From: Puniceicoccaceae bacterium
Lineage (GTDB): Bacteria > Verrucomicrobiota > Verrucomicrobiia > Opitutales > JAFGAQ01
Length of the DNA: 32,430 nt
Assembly: GCA_040224245.1 (NCBI GenBank)
Contig: JBEGIR010000065.1
Location: 1 to 32,430 of the forward strand
Direction of reading: 5' to 3'
The notes below the pieces were generated by a model that was not told the DNA's origin, ran no database searches, and saw only the letters and a list, made by a program, of their open reading frames with translations. Positions 22,309 through 30,369 of this stretch are shown here, piece after piece. How positions within the stretch are numbered: the stretch's first letter is position 1; each line of letters begins with the position of its first letter. The translations under genes and the position numbers were made by a program.

Positions 22309-23592
22309 ATGTCACATCCCACATCCGCTTCCCTTTTTTCCCGCGCCCTCGCCCGTATCCCCGGCGGGGTCAACTCTCCCGTTCGCGCGTTTGGCTCCAT
22401 CGGCGGCGAACCCTTCTTCACTGAGCGCGCTCAAGGCTGCACCCTGACGACCACCGAAGGTGTGGAGCTGATTGATTTTGTGGGCACCTGGGGACCCGCA
22501 ATCCACGGTCACAATCACCCGCGCATCCGCGAAGCCGTACAGGTTGCGCTCCACAAGGGGACCAGTTTTGGCACTCCCAACTGCTACGAGGTTCCCATGG
22601 CGGAACTCATCTGTGATGTCGTGCCATCTGTGGAAAAGGTACGCATGGTCAACAGTGGAACCGAAGCCACCATGTCCTGCATTCGCCTGGCACGTGGCTT
22701 CACCGGACGCGATAAAATCATTAAATTTGAGGGCTGCTACCACGGGCACAGTGACGCGCTGCTCGTCAAGGCCGGTTCTGGCGCACTCACTCACGGCAAT
22801 CCTGACAGTGCGGGCGTCACACGAGGAGCAGCACAAGATACCCTGCTCTTACCGTTCAACGATCTGGAGAAGCTGGAATCGGTTTTCAGGCAGGCAGGAT
22901 CGGAAATCGCTGCCATCATCGTGGAACCTTTCCCCGCAAACATGGGTCTGGTTCTGCCCGACCCCGGGTATTTGGAGGCTCTGCGTGCACTGACTCAGCA
23001 GTATGGCACACTGCTCATTTTCGATGAAGTGATGACCGGATTTCGCATCGCACTGGGCGGTGTACAGGAATACCTTGGCATCACTCCCGACCTTACGGCA
23101 ATGGGAAAAATCATTGGAGGTGGATTGCCTGTAGGGGCCTTCGGAGGGCGTGCCGATATCATGGATTTCCTGGCACCCCAGGGTCCCGTGTATCAGGCAG
23201 GAACTCTCAGCGGCAACCCAATGGCACTCGCAGCGGGCATCGAGGCTGTTCGCATGCTAAAGGAGTCCAATCCGTATGCCGACCTTGACCGTCAATCCCG
23301 CATTCTCGCGCTTGCGATGGAGAACGCCTTTGAACAAAAGGGCATTCCGGTGCAGATCCCCCAGGTGGGTTCCATGCTTTCCGTCTTTTTCTGCGAATCA
23401 CGCGTGCGTGACTACGACGATGTGCTTCGCTCTGAGAAATCACACTTCACCCGACTGTTTCACGCCTGTCTGCAGCGCGGACTCTTCCTCGCGCCGTCCC
23501 CGTTCGAAACCTGGTTTGTCAGCACCGCGCACGATACTGCTGCCATCGAACGCTCCTGCGATATTCTCACCCAGGCCATTGCATCGCTCTAG
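22309..23592 (+). CDS. hemL: Glutamate-1-semialdehyde 2,1-aminomutase
   Basis: A 427-residue PLP-dependent aminomutase that makes 5-aminolevulinate from glutamate-1-semialdehyde in the C5 tetrapyrrole pathway. The start [20 protein letters not shown] is diagnostic. Other features are [50 protein letters not shown] and the PLP lysine in [29 protein letters not shown] completes the set. It implies tRNA-dependent ALA synthesis, so hemA should be elsewhere. It lies between nadE and rnhC with 50 bp on each side, consistent with one transcript but without an obvious pathway link. Confidence 0.96.
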   Translation: MSHPTSASLFSRALARIPGGVNSPVRAFGSIGGEPFFTERAQGCTLTTTEGVELIDFVGTWGPAIHGHNHPRIREAVQVALHKGTSFGTPNCYEVPMAELICDVVPSVEKVRMVNSGTEATMSCIRLARGFTGRDKIIKFEGCYHGHSDALLVKAGSGALTHGNPDSAGVTRGAAQDTLLLPFNDLEKLESVFRQAGSEIAAIIVEPFPANMGLVLPDPGYLEALRALTQQYGTLLIFDEVMTGFRIALGGVQEYLGITPDLTAMGKIIGGGLPVGAFGGRADIMDFLAPQGPVYQAGTLSGNPMALAAGIEAVRMLKESNPYADLDRQSRILALAMENAFEQKGIPVQIPQVGSMLSVFFCESRVRDYDDVLRSEKSHFTRLFHACLQRGLFLAPSPFETWFVSTAHDTAAIERSCDILTQAIASL

Positions 23593-23642
23593 GTAACCAG
23601 CGACCCATCCTGCATTTCACCCACGACCCTTTTTCCACAGCC

Positions 23643-24566
23643 ATGAGCGATCCCAAACCCAAGACCCTTTACACCCTCAAACTCGATAATGCGCAGATGG
23701 ACAAGCTCCAGGCCTATCTCGACCATCACCTCTGGGCCTACTATGAAGTCGATCACGCCCGCTTTGCCTTCAAGGGCGACAAGGTCAACATCGTCGCATA
23801 CCAAAGTGGAAAGCTGGTGATTCAGGGGAAAAAAACGGAGGACTTCGTCACCCATGTGCTCGAACCCGAGATCACCAAGGATCCCCGTCTCGGTTACGAT
23901 GAGGTTCACCATCCCGAGTGGTTTGAATCCCATGCGGGCATGGATGAGAGTGGAAAGGGCGATCTGTTCGGCCCCGTCGTTGTGGCCACCGTGATCGCAG
24001 ACCGTCCCATGATCGAAGCCTGGATCGAAGCAGGCATCCGGGACAGCAAAAGTGTCAGCAGCGACGCCCGCATCCTGTCGCTCGAAAAGACCATCCGCCA
24101 GACGCGCGGTGTCGTTGTCGAAACCGCCTGGGCCAACATGCGCAAATACAACGAGCTCTACGTGAAATTTGGCAATCTCAATAAGCTGCTCGCCTGGTTT
24201 CACGCCAGGGCACTCGAAGCTGCGCTGGACAAAAAAAGGGTGCCGTGGGGCCTGCTCGATCAATTTTCAAAACAACCCATCACCAAGGGTTTTCTCAAGA
24301 CTCATAAAACGTTTGACCTGCGACAGCGCACCAAGGCGGAGTCCGATCCCGTCGTGGCCGCCGCATCGATCGTGGCCCGTGCCCAGTACGTGCGCGCCGT
24401 TCGCAAGCTCGAGGAGCAGGCGGGCATCTCCATCCCCAAGGGTTCGGGTTCCCCGGCGAAGAACGCACTCATCGAACTGGCCTCCAAGCTGGGACCCGAA
24501 TGCGCACCCGATTTTGTAAAGCTGCATTTCAAAACAGCGACGGAAGCCATTGGGGCACTCAAGTGA
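23643..24566 (+). CDS. rnhC: Ribonuclease HIII
   Basis: A 307-residue type 2 RNase H that cuts the RNA strand of RNA-DNA hybrids. The N-terminal 80 residues are the RNase HIII-specific substrate-binding domain (TLKLDNAQMDKLQAYLDHH...), which separates it from RNase HII. The catalytic domain opens with GMDESGKGDLFGPVVVA, whose DES/G motif is the HIII/HII metal site (Asp101, Glu102). Further acidic residues lie in AGIRDSKSVS and RTKAESDPVVAAASIVARAQ. RNase HIII has a patchy distribution (Firmicutes, chlamydiae and relatives), which fits a PVC-group host. Confidence 0.93.
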   Translation: MSDPKPKTLYTLKLDNAQMDKLQAYLDHHLWAYYEVDHARFAFKGDKVNIVAYQSGKLVIQGKKTEDFVTHVLEPEITKDPRLGYDEVHHPEWFESHAGMDESGKGDLFGPVVVATVIADRPMIEAWIEAGIRDSKSVSSDARILSLEKTIRQTRGVVVETAWANMRKYNELYVKFGNLNKLLAWFHARALEAALDKKRVPWGLLDQFSKQPITKGFLKTHKTFDLRQRTKAESDPVVAAASIVARAQYVRAVRKLEEQAGISIPKGSGSPAKNALIELASKLGPECAPDFVKLHFKTATEAIGALK

Positions 24567-24738
24567 ATCCGTATTCCTATCCAGACAAAACCACACAATA
24601 CGCTCAAGAATGTGCATTCCGACAAGGTTCTTGCAATCAGAACACACACGGAAGCGTTTCAGAGCATGAACGCGTTATTCACATTTTTCCGACACAATGA
24701 CGTTGTATTCCAATGGGCTTGAATTTACATACTGAAGC

Positions 24739-25194
24739 ATGGACGACCAAGATTTGCTCCAATCGGGGTTCCGGTATGCATATTCACTCTGCAATGACTA
24801 CCATGACGCAGAGGATTATGTGCAGCAGGCTTGGTTCAAACTTCACCGGAAGTATGGAAAAGTAGAAACGAAAGCGTTGCTGTTCAAAACGATCCGAAAT
24901 TTGCGAATGGATCGCTTGAGGCGCGACAAGATCGTTTCATTCGAGCCAATGGAAGAACGGGAGTTCGACTCCAACTCGGAGGTTCGAGCCTCCAAGGAGG
25001 ATGTGAAGGCGATTTTGGAACAGTTGAGGAAAGAAGAACGCGAAGCGTTGTATTTGAATGTAGTGGAAGGTTACACAGCACAGGAAATCTCGGAGATGAC
25101 AGGGTCGCCGCGCGGGTCGATTCTGAGCCTGATTCATCGGGCGAAGAAAAAACTGCATGGTGGACTACTGAGAGGTTATGACAGTGCACTGTGA
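24739..25194 (+). CDS. ECF-type sigma-70 family RNA polymerase sigma factor
   Basis: A 151-residue extracytoplasmic-function sigma factor with regions 2 and 4 only. Region 2 includes GFRYAYSLCNDYHDAEDYVQ with the conserved DAED core contact, and TKALLFKTIRNLRMDRLRRD for -10 recognition. Region 4 reads LEQLRKEEREALYLNVVEGY and TAQEISEMTGSPRGSILSLI, a clear helix-turn-helix for -35 recognition. The length is at the short end for the group. The ATG at 24739 lacks a Shine-Dalgarno sequence; a weak TTGTAT-17-TACATA promoter at 24703-24731 would make it leaderless. A one-TM protein gene follows after 23 bp and is the expected antagonist. Confidence 0.9.
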   Translation: MDDQDLLQSGFRYAYSLCNDYHDAEDYVQQAWFKLHRKYGKVETKALLFKTIRNLRMDRLRRDKIVSFEPMEEREFDSNSEVRASKEDVKAILEQLRKEEREALYLNVVEGYTAQEISEMTGSPRGSILSLIHRAKKKLHGGLLRGYDSAL

Positions 25195-25206
25195 TGAACG
25201 AGTAGC

Positions 25207-25215
25207 AAGGTGGAG
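25207..25215 (+). promoter_or_regulatory. Ribosome-binding site for the TM partner gene
   Basis: AAGGTGGAG precedes the ATG at 25218. AGGTG fits the anti-Shine-Dalgarno sequence with five bases of spacing. Clear sites of this kind are otherwise almost absent in the window. Confidence 0.6.
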
Positions 25216-25217
25216 AC

Positions 25218-25829
25218 ATGACGGAAAACGAAATTGATCGGTGGATAAAGCAGCACTACGCATCGCTGTCCATGAGTGAGGCCAGGATGCAGACCATCCT
25301 GAAACGAACCAGCGAAATCAAAGGGACAACCCGACCGTTGAATGTGCTTCCATTTCACCAGCGGGCGTGGTTCTCATATGCGGCAGCAGCATGCATTGCG
25401 TTCCTGATTGTATCGGTGGTTGTCATTCAAACGACCCGACGCATGGACGCAGGGCAACCCATGGACATCGCCAATCAGGTCATCGGTCTCTATGCCATGC
25501 ACCTCGAACCTGACGTCTATTCTGCCGATCTCAGTTCCATCCAGGCAGGACTCAACCACTCCGACTTTTCGATCATTCCGACCAACATGGAACCGATTCA
25601 GAACTATCAGGTTCGCGGTGGACGCAGTTGCGGCATGAAGGGTTTGAAAGCTGTGCATGTGGTGCTCGTCAACAAACAGTCCAAGCAGGAGAGCTGTCTC
25701 TACGTGCTGCCCGATGTTGAGGAGTTTCAACGCTTTCAGGACGCGCTGGTGGAGGTCGGCAATGAAACCGTGTCTTTTTGGCACGACAATGGTCGTTTTT
25801 TTGCACTCTACGATCCCGGCCGCCCATAA
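25218..25829 (+). CDS. Single-TM protein, probable anti-sigma factor
   Basis: A 203-residue protein with a cytoplasmic N-terminus of about 50 residues (ENEIDRWIKQHYASLSMSEA, helical), one membrane segment at about 52-71 (FSYAAAACIAFLIVSVVVIQ) and an outer domain. The outer domain has GGRSCGMKGLKAVHVVLVNK, SCLYVLPDVEEF and a final SFWHDNGRFFALYDPG. This 'glycine-Cys, beta-hairpin, ...W..G..FAL' layout resembles the C-terminal domain of many ECF-linked transmembrane anti-sigma proteins, as I remember them. The usual HxxxCxxC zinc motif is absent from the cytoplasmic part. Position directly after the sigma gene supports the role; the signal sensed is unknown. Confidence 0.6.
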   Translation: MTENEIDRWIKQHYASLSMSEARMQTILKRTSEIKGTTRPLNVLPFHQRAWFSYAAAACIAFLIVSVVVIQTTRRMDAGQPMDIANQVIGLYAMHLEPDVYSADLSSIQAGLNHSDFSIIPTNMEPIQNYQVRGGRSCGMKGLKAVHVVLVNKQSKQESCLYVLPDVEEFQRFQDALVEVGNETVSFWHDNGRFFALYDPGRP

Positions 25830-26037
25830 ATTCACCTGTCTCTTGAGCGCTGCGAATCGGACTCGCTCCTACTTCTCTGCCGCGAGCTGGAAAACACGCA
25901 CTCCGGGTTGCAGTAAACTTGCAACTTCACCTTTCCACTTGCAACTCGTAGCATCAGTCCCACCACTGAACTGACATCCCCCGAGCTTCGCTTTCAGTTC
26001 GCCAGAAGCCAGGAATCCGCTTTGCATAGGTCGCACC

Positions 26038-26871
26038 ATGGCTCAGCGTTGGAAAGTAGTTTGTGAATACGATGGCACGGAATTTTCCGGATGGCAGGTG
26101 CAAGACAACGGCACCTCGGTGCAGCAGATCATTGAAACGCGCCTCGCCCACATTTTTGGATTGCCGATCCGCATCCATGGCAGCGGGCGAACAGATGCAG
26201 GTGTTCACGCCAGGGGACAGGTCTTCCACTTCGACGCAGATTGGTCCGACGGACCCCACCGCCTGCAGCGCGCCCTGAGCGGCACGTTGCCCCCCAGTAT
26301 CGTACTGCGTCGGCTGACCCGCGCTTCCGCTGGATTTCACGCACGCTTCAGTGCGACCAGCAAGGTCTACGCCTATCGCTTTTACCTCGGGGAAGCCCCA
26401 CCCCACCTCACTCGTTTCCACGCCTCACTTCACCCGGGCATCACGCGTCGGCTACATCCAGAGCGCATGCGGGAGGCTCTTCAACTCCTGAAGGGGTGGC
26501 ATGACTTCGCCGCCTTTGCCGTCAATCGTGGAACCGCTTACCCCCACACCTGGCGCTGCATTCGCGAGGCCACGCTACAGTGCAGTGCAGGTGGACGCAT
26601 CTGGACGCTGCGCTTTGAGGGCAATGGTTTTCTCTACAAAATGGCGCGCAGCCTCGCCGGGGCATCACTCTCGGTCGCAACAGGTCAGCAGTCGATCACC
26701 CAGCTCGAGGCACTGCTTGAGGGAAAGCTCGCACGCAAGGCCCATATCACGACAGCCCCCGCAAAGGGCTTGTCTCTGGAGCAGGTATTCTATACCAAAC
26801 GGTCCTATCCTTCCCCTCCCCCTCATGCCCCAGAAAACCTTCAGCAAATCGAACTGGATCCGACTTCGTGA
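26038..26871 (+). CDS. truA: tRNA pseudouridine(38-40) synthase
   Basis: A 277-residue pseudouridine synthase acting on uridines 38-40 of the tRNA anticodon arm. The catalytic aspartate is Asp53 in the family motif GSGRTDAGVHARGQVFHF. Other segments are EYDGTEFSGWQVQ at the N-terminus, FHARFSATSKVYAYRF in the middle and FEGNGFLYKMARSLAG near the end. The length is normal. The last 47 bases overlap the start of comF in another frame. The 208 bp upstream hold only three TGCAAC-type repeats and a weak REP-like fragment. Confidence 0.95.
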   Translation: MAQRWKVVCEYDGTEFSGWQVQDNGTSVQQIIETRLAHIFGLPIRIHGSGRTDAGVHARGQVFHFDADWSDGPHRLQRALSGTLPPSIVLRRLTRASAGFHARFSATSKVYAYRFYLGEAPPHLTRFHASLHPGITRRLHPERMREALQLLKGWHDFAAFAVNRGTAYPHTWRCIREATLQCSAGGRIWTLRFEGNGFLYKMARSLAGASLSVATGQQSITQLEALLEGKLARKAHITTAPAKGLSLEQVFYTKRSYPSPPPHAPENLQQIELDPTS

Positions 26872-27595
26872 AGCCTTGCTCGATTTGCTATTCCCTCGTC
26901 AGGATCTATGGAGCCACGAACCTGTGCTCGATTCGGTGACGGGCGGAAAATACCTCTCAGCGACCTCCATCCGCTACCTTCGCTTCATCCATGCCCCAGT
27001 TTGCGACACCTGTGGATTTCCACTCTATGGGGTGACTGATGGAAGTGAGGCCTGCCAGCAGTGTCGGCATCTGGCATCGCCTGCATTTGAAAGCAACCGT
27101 TCGATGCTCCTGCTCAACCGCCTCGGTCGCCGCATCGTGCACGAACTGAAGTATCATGAGGGACTCTACCTGCTGGAAGATCTCGCATTTCTCGCGCGCA
27201 ATCATGCCAGCTGGGACTTGAGTGAGCGTGTGAGGGGCCATCAGTTGGTGCCAGTCCCGCTGCACACACTCAAACTACGGGAACGCGGCTACAATCAGAG
27301 CCTGTTGCTGGCCAACGTGTTTGCACAAAATCTTGGGGATTCGAACACGTGTGTGCTCGATGCGCTCGTGCGAACCCGCGCCACCCATTCACAGACCCTC
27401 ATGGATCGTCGCACCCGCATGCGCAATGTGCGCTCAGCATTTGCCATGAGGCCCGACGTTTGCCTCGATCCAAACCGTCCTGTCACGCTCATAGATGATG
27501 TCTTCACCACTGGTAGCACAATACACGCCTGCGCGCTCACGCTGCACAAAGCAGGAGTGAAAACCGTTCGTTCCCTCACCCTCGGGCACGGTTGA
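26825..27595 (+). CDS. ComF family phosphoribosyltransferase-like protein
   Basis: A 256-residue ComF-type protein. The N-terminal part has a zinc-ribbon-like CDTC...CQQC pair (CDTCGFPLYGVTDGSEACQQ). The type I phosphoribosyltransferase domain follows: HELKYHEGLYLLEDLA, LVPVPLHTLKLRERGYNQS and the PRPP loop VTLIDDVFTTGSTIHACA. In naturally competent bacteria ComF helps DNA uptake; in others its role is unclear. The open frame runs back into truA to 26501, but only from the ATG at 26825 does the product look like the family. Starting there it overlaps the truA end by 47 bp. Confidence 0.88.
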   Translation: MPQKTFSKSNWIRLREALLDLLFPRQDLWSHEPVLDSVTGGKYLSATSIRYLRFIHAPVCDTCGFPLYGVTDGSEACQQCRHLASPAFESNRSMLLLNRLGRRIVHELKYHEGLYLLEDLAFLARNHASWDLSERVRGHQLVPVPLHTLKLRERGYNQSLLLANVFAQNLGDSNTCVLDALVRTRATHSQTLMDRRTRMRNVRSAFAMRPDVCLDPNRPVTLIDDVFTTGSTIHACALTLHKAGVKTVRSLTLGHG

Positions 27596-27652
27596 AGCAA
27601 CCCCAACATCGCGGCACTGCGACGGGGTAAAAACAGAAAAACCGGCTACCAA

Positions 27653-27841
27653 TCAGCTGCGATTTGCAGCCTTCACCAAGGATGCCTGTCGCGCCTTTGC
27701 ATTCTTTGACAGATACTCGTCGATGTAGGCAATCGCTTCCTTCTGCGTCTGCTTTACCACTTTGATTCCACAAATGTAAAACCCACCCTGTGGTTGCTTG
27801 TAAATCGTATATCCCCGATGATCAATGGTTGTTTCGTTCAT
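27653..27841 (-). CDS. Small protein of unknown function (62 aa)
   Basis: A 62-residue frame with an ATG start and a plausible small alpha/beta fold. Two short strands (TIDHRGYTIYKQ, GGFYICGIKVV) are followed by a helix (KQTQKEAIAYIDEYLSKNAK) and a basic tail. The 'YKGYxIYK...G.FY..G......A..YID' layout resembles small single-domain proteins seen near phage and mobile genes, but I cannot name a family. It lies alone between convergent comF and the upstream end of the region after the glycosyltransferase. Composition and amphipathicity support it being real. Confidence 0.5.
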   Translation of the reverse strand: MNETTIDHRGYTIYKQPQGGFYICGIKVVKQTQKEAIAYIDEYLSKNAKARQASLVKAANRS

Positions 27842-27981
27842 ACTAACGTCGTTGTGACCTCTATGCTTAACGACAAAAATCGCGAAGACTTAAGCGCCAA
27901 TACCTATTCTCTGGACCCAACAACAAGTCTCATGGGCAGGAGGGCGGTCAGCTCCTCAGTTTCCCGATGAAACCCGCATGC

Positions 27982-29829
27982 TCACGCTTTGGAGCATTCA
28001 TCGATGTGTTTTGAACGGCTTGGTTTTCGCATCTTGATCGGAATCGCGAGGACGCCATACAGCAACACCGCAAGGGGAAAACTGATCACGCGCAATACCA
28101 TCGCACCTGTGCACTTCCCGATCTTGCCTGGAATCGAGGTGGTCTGCTTTTCGATCTTCTCTTTCTCCGCGATGTGATGCTCCATCAGGTGGATCCACGT
28201 CACGGGGTCATACTTGCGCTGGAAGGAGTCGTAATACTCGTGTCCATTCATGCCTTTGCGTGGAAGATCCTCACACTCGATGAACTCCTTCAGCAGGGAT
28301 TCCACGGATTGCTCTGGTTTCAGGTAAAACCCACAATCGTATTCCTTGACGATGTCGACCACTTCACTCTCCGGATGGCCATACACCATGATCGGCTTCG
28401 AGTGTTTGAGGTAGCTAAGCATCTTGCTGGCAAAGCAGATTCCCGGACTCAGCCAGGTTCCCCGATGCGTCATTTCGCTCAACAGACAGGCATGCGCCGC
28501 CACAAGTAGTGCCTCATGATCCAAGTCTGACAGCAGGCCCTGGAAGATGATGTTATCCGCACCATTCTCTTTCACGAGGCGGGTCAGATTTTTCTTCTGC
28601 GCTCCCTGCCCGCAGATCACCAGCATCAATTCAGATTTTTCAAACGCTGAAACCGCCGGTATCAGATCATCCAGCACCTGCTTGTCTCCCAAATTGCCCG
28701 TGTACACGAGCAGTCGACGGGTCGGATACGCATTTCGAAAATGTTCGACACGATCAGGGTCCACCTGACCAGCTGCATGCGCTTTATTGGAAAGAATGAT
28801 GACATCGTTTCGCATGCCCGCACGCTCCAGGTTTTCCTGCAGGCGTTTTTTCATGCGCGGGCTGATCGTGGACAATGCTTTTGCCCCCATGAATCCAATC
28901 TTCTCCAACTGCCGCAACATTGCATGGCCAGCACCAGGCAATCGGGTCGTCTCAAAGGCCGCCCCGATTTCGTCATCCTGCAGGTGAATCGCATAGGAAG
29001 CATTCTTGACCTTCGCAAGCAGGCGCAGCACAGGCCCGATGGTGAACGGTGGACTCACCCCAATGTAAAAATCCGCCGGCGGCATGAACATCAGCTGCAG
29101 GGTCGACGATACCACGAAGCTGATCTGCTGCACGACCCGCTTGAGGAAGGTCGGCTGCCTGGGAACATAGAGCCAACACCGGCGTACGGTCACGCCGCGA
29201 ATCGAATCCATTCGAAAGATTCTGCCTTCATCCCGTTTGTCCTTTGCCCAGGCGGGATAGTAGGAAAACGCAGTCACAATCGTAACGTCATAACCCTGCT
29301 CGACCAGAGTTTCCGCCAAACGGGTGGTCTGAGGTCCAATCCCGGTCGGTTCTGGAAAATAGTTGATGCCCCACAGCGTGACCCGCCTTTTCCCCTTCGG
29401 TTTCGGTTCCTCCAGGTCGTGATCACTCAAGTCGTAAAAGAGTCGAGGGATGAACACATGGGCCACGGTAAGGATCAGGAACGATGACACAAAGCTCGTG
29501 CCCACCACCGAGCGACTCACCGCAGGATCGCCCGTCACAATCAAAAATCCCATTACCCCCAAATACACGATCACGTTTTCCAGCAGCGACGCCCCCATCG
29601 CGTTTTTCCAGCCCGGAGCAAATTCCAGCGTGCTCTTTCCTGTCAGCAAGGGAATTACAAAGTCAATCGACAGCAGATAGATCAGAAACAGAAGGATAGC
29701 GCTTCCCATATAGCCGTTCGCACTGGCAAAGGCCTGCGTCAGCATCGAATGGATCAGCACATTGGCCGCGTAAACCAGAATCGCCAGAACCGCGTAGGAC
29801 CACTTGTTGATGAGGGTATAAAAGTTCAT
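27982..29829 (-). CDS. Membrane-anchored WcaI-like glycosyltransferase
   Basis: A 615-residue protein with three parts. Residues 1-130 hold four predicted membrane segments (WSYAVLAILVYAANVLIHSM; ILLFLIYLLSIDFVIPLL; ENVIVYLGVMGFLIVTG; VVGTSFVSSFLILTVAHVFI). Residues about 148-560 are a GT4/GT-B glycosyltransferase of the WcaI type: RRVTLWGINYFPEPTGIGPQ, VTAFSYYPAW, LLVYTGNLGDKQVLDD and FQGLLSDLDHEALL. A fifth membrane segment follows near the end (VLRVISFPLAVLLYGVLAIP). Normal WcaI proteins start directly with the GT domain. It probably adds a sugar to a lipid-linked exopolysaccharide precursor at the inner membrane. An upstream TTG frame reaches 29916, but the ATG at 29829 is preferred. No other polysaccharide gene is visible. 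Confidence 0.78.
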   Translation of the reverse strand: MNFYTLINKWSYAVLAILVYAANVLIHSMLTQAFASANGYMGSAILLFLIYLLSIDFVIPLLTGKSTLEFAPGWKNAMGASLLENVIVYLGVMGFLIVTGDPAVSRSVVGTSFVSSFLILTVAHVFIPRLFYDLSDHDLEEPKPKGKRRVTLWGINYFPEPTGIGPQTTRLAETLVEQGYDVTIVTAFSYYPAWAKDKRDEGRIFRMDSIRGVTVRRCWLYVPRQPTFLKRVVQQISFVVSSTLQLMFMPPADFYIGVSPPFTIGPVLRLLAKVKNASYAIHLQDDEIGAAFETTRLPGAGHAMLRQLEKIGFMGAKALSTISPRMKKRLQENLERAGMRNDVIILSNKAHAAGQVDPDRVEHFRNAYPTRRLLVYTGNLGDKQVLDDLIPAVSAFEKSELMLVICGQGAQKKNLTRLVKENGADNIIFQGLLSDLDHEALLVAAHACLLSEMTHRGTWLSPGICFASKMLSYLKHSKPIMVYGHPESEVVDIVKEYDCGFYLKPEQSVESLLKEFIECEDLPRKGMNGHEYYDSFQRKYDPVTWIHLMEHHIAEKEKIEKQTTSIPGKIGKCTGAMVLRVISFPLAVLLYGVLAIPIKMRKPSRSKHIDECSKA

Positions 29830-30036
29830 TGGCAAATTGGGATCTCCCCATGGGTTCAGGGATTCCCCCGATTCAGCGCAAATGCTTCCGCACCCTCCCT
29901 CCGCCGTCAAATCCAAAAATCACCTGCTTTCATCGGTCGAATCCCGTTTGGGCGAACCCCTGAGGACTGGTTGCACAAATGCATGGCAAATAGAAAATCT
30001 TGCTCAAGTGGCCAGAAGCACCAAGTTCGAACCGTA

Positions 30037-30058
30037 GCGCGACCTTCCAGCTCGCGCC
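30037..30058. repeat. REP-like palindrome
   Basis: GCGCGA at 30037-30042 mirrors TCGCGC at 30052-30057 around CCTTCCAGC; the arms miss one further pair. GC-rich palindromes of this shape are often dispersed extragenic repeats. A partial match (GCGAGCTGGAA) occurs at about 25883-25893. Only a genome scan can show copy number. Confidence 0.4.
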
Positions 30059-30064
30059 TCATCT

Positions 30065-30291
30065 TCAGCTCACTCCGGCTCCCAAAGATGACAACGCCTT
30101 CTTCTATTCCGTCACTTGGCTCGGATGGAGCTGGTAAGCTTTCGCAATCTCATGGATCGGTTCGCGTTCCCTAATCGCCTCAAGGGCAACTCTGCTTTTA
30201 AACTCTGCGGTGAACTTTCGTCTCTTTTTCATTTGCTGCTTATCACTCTTAGCAGCTTCTCATTTCTGTCCAACTTTTCCCGACCGGCTCA
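30065..30291 (-). pseudogene. Inactivated IS3-family orfA remnant
   Basis: Leftward from the ATG at 30232 the frame reads KKRRKFTAEFKSRVALEAIR and EREPIHEIAKAYQLHPSQVT. This is the N-terminal helix-turn-helix of IS3-family OrfA. Codon 43 (30106-30104) is TAG where the family has Trp (TGG) in 'EWKK'; the frame then continues with KKALSSLGAGVS to a TGA at 30065. The leucine zipper of OrfA and all of OrfB are missing. Upstream, GGGAAAAGTTGGACA followed by the orfA start, and a TGAG at 30291, look like one terminal inverted repeat. The remaining DNA in 29830-30369 has no other gene I can support. Confidence 0.82.
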
Positions 30292-30369
30292 GAAGGCAAG
30301 CGATGTAATATAATTCAGTTGTTTAAACCATAAATAGTATTAGCCCCGAAACCTGTTGAGTGTGACCTG

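Noticed and set aside
30116-30313. 65-residue plus-strand frame
   Set aside because: It is antisense to the IS3 orfA remnant, which explains this DNA.
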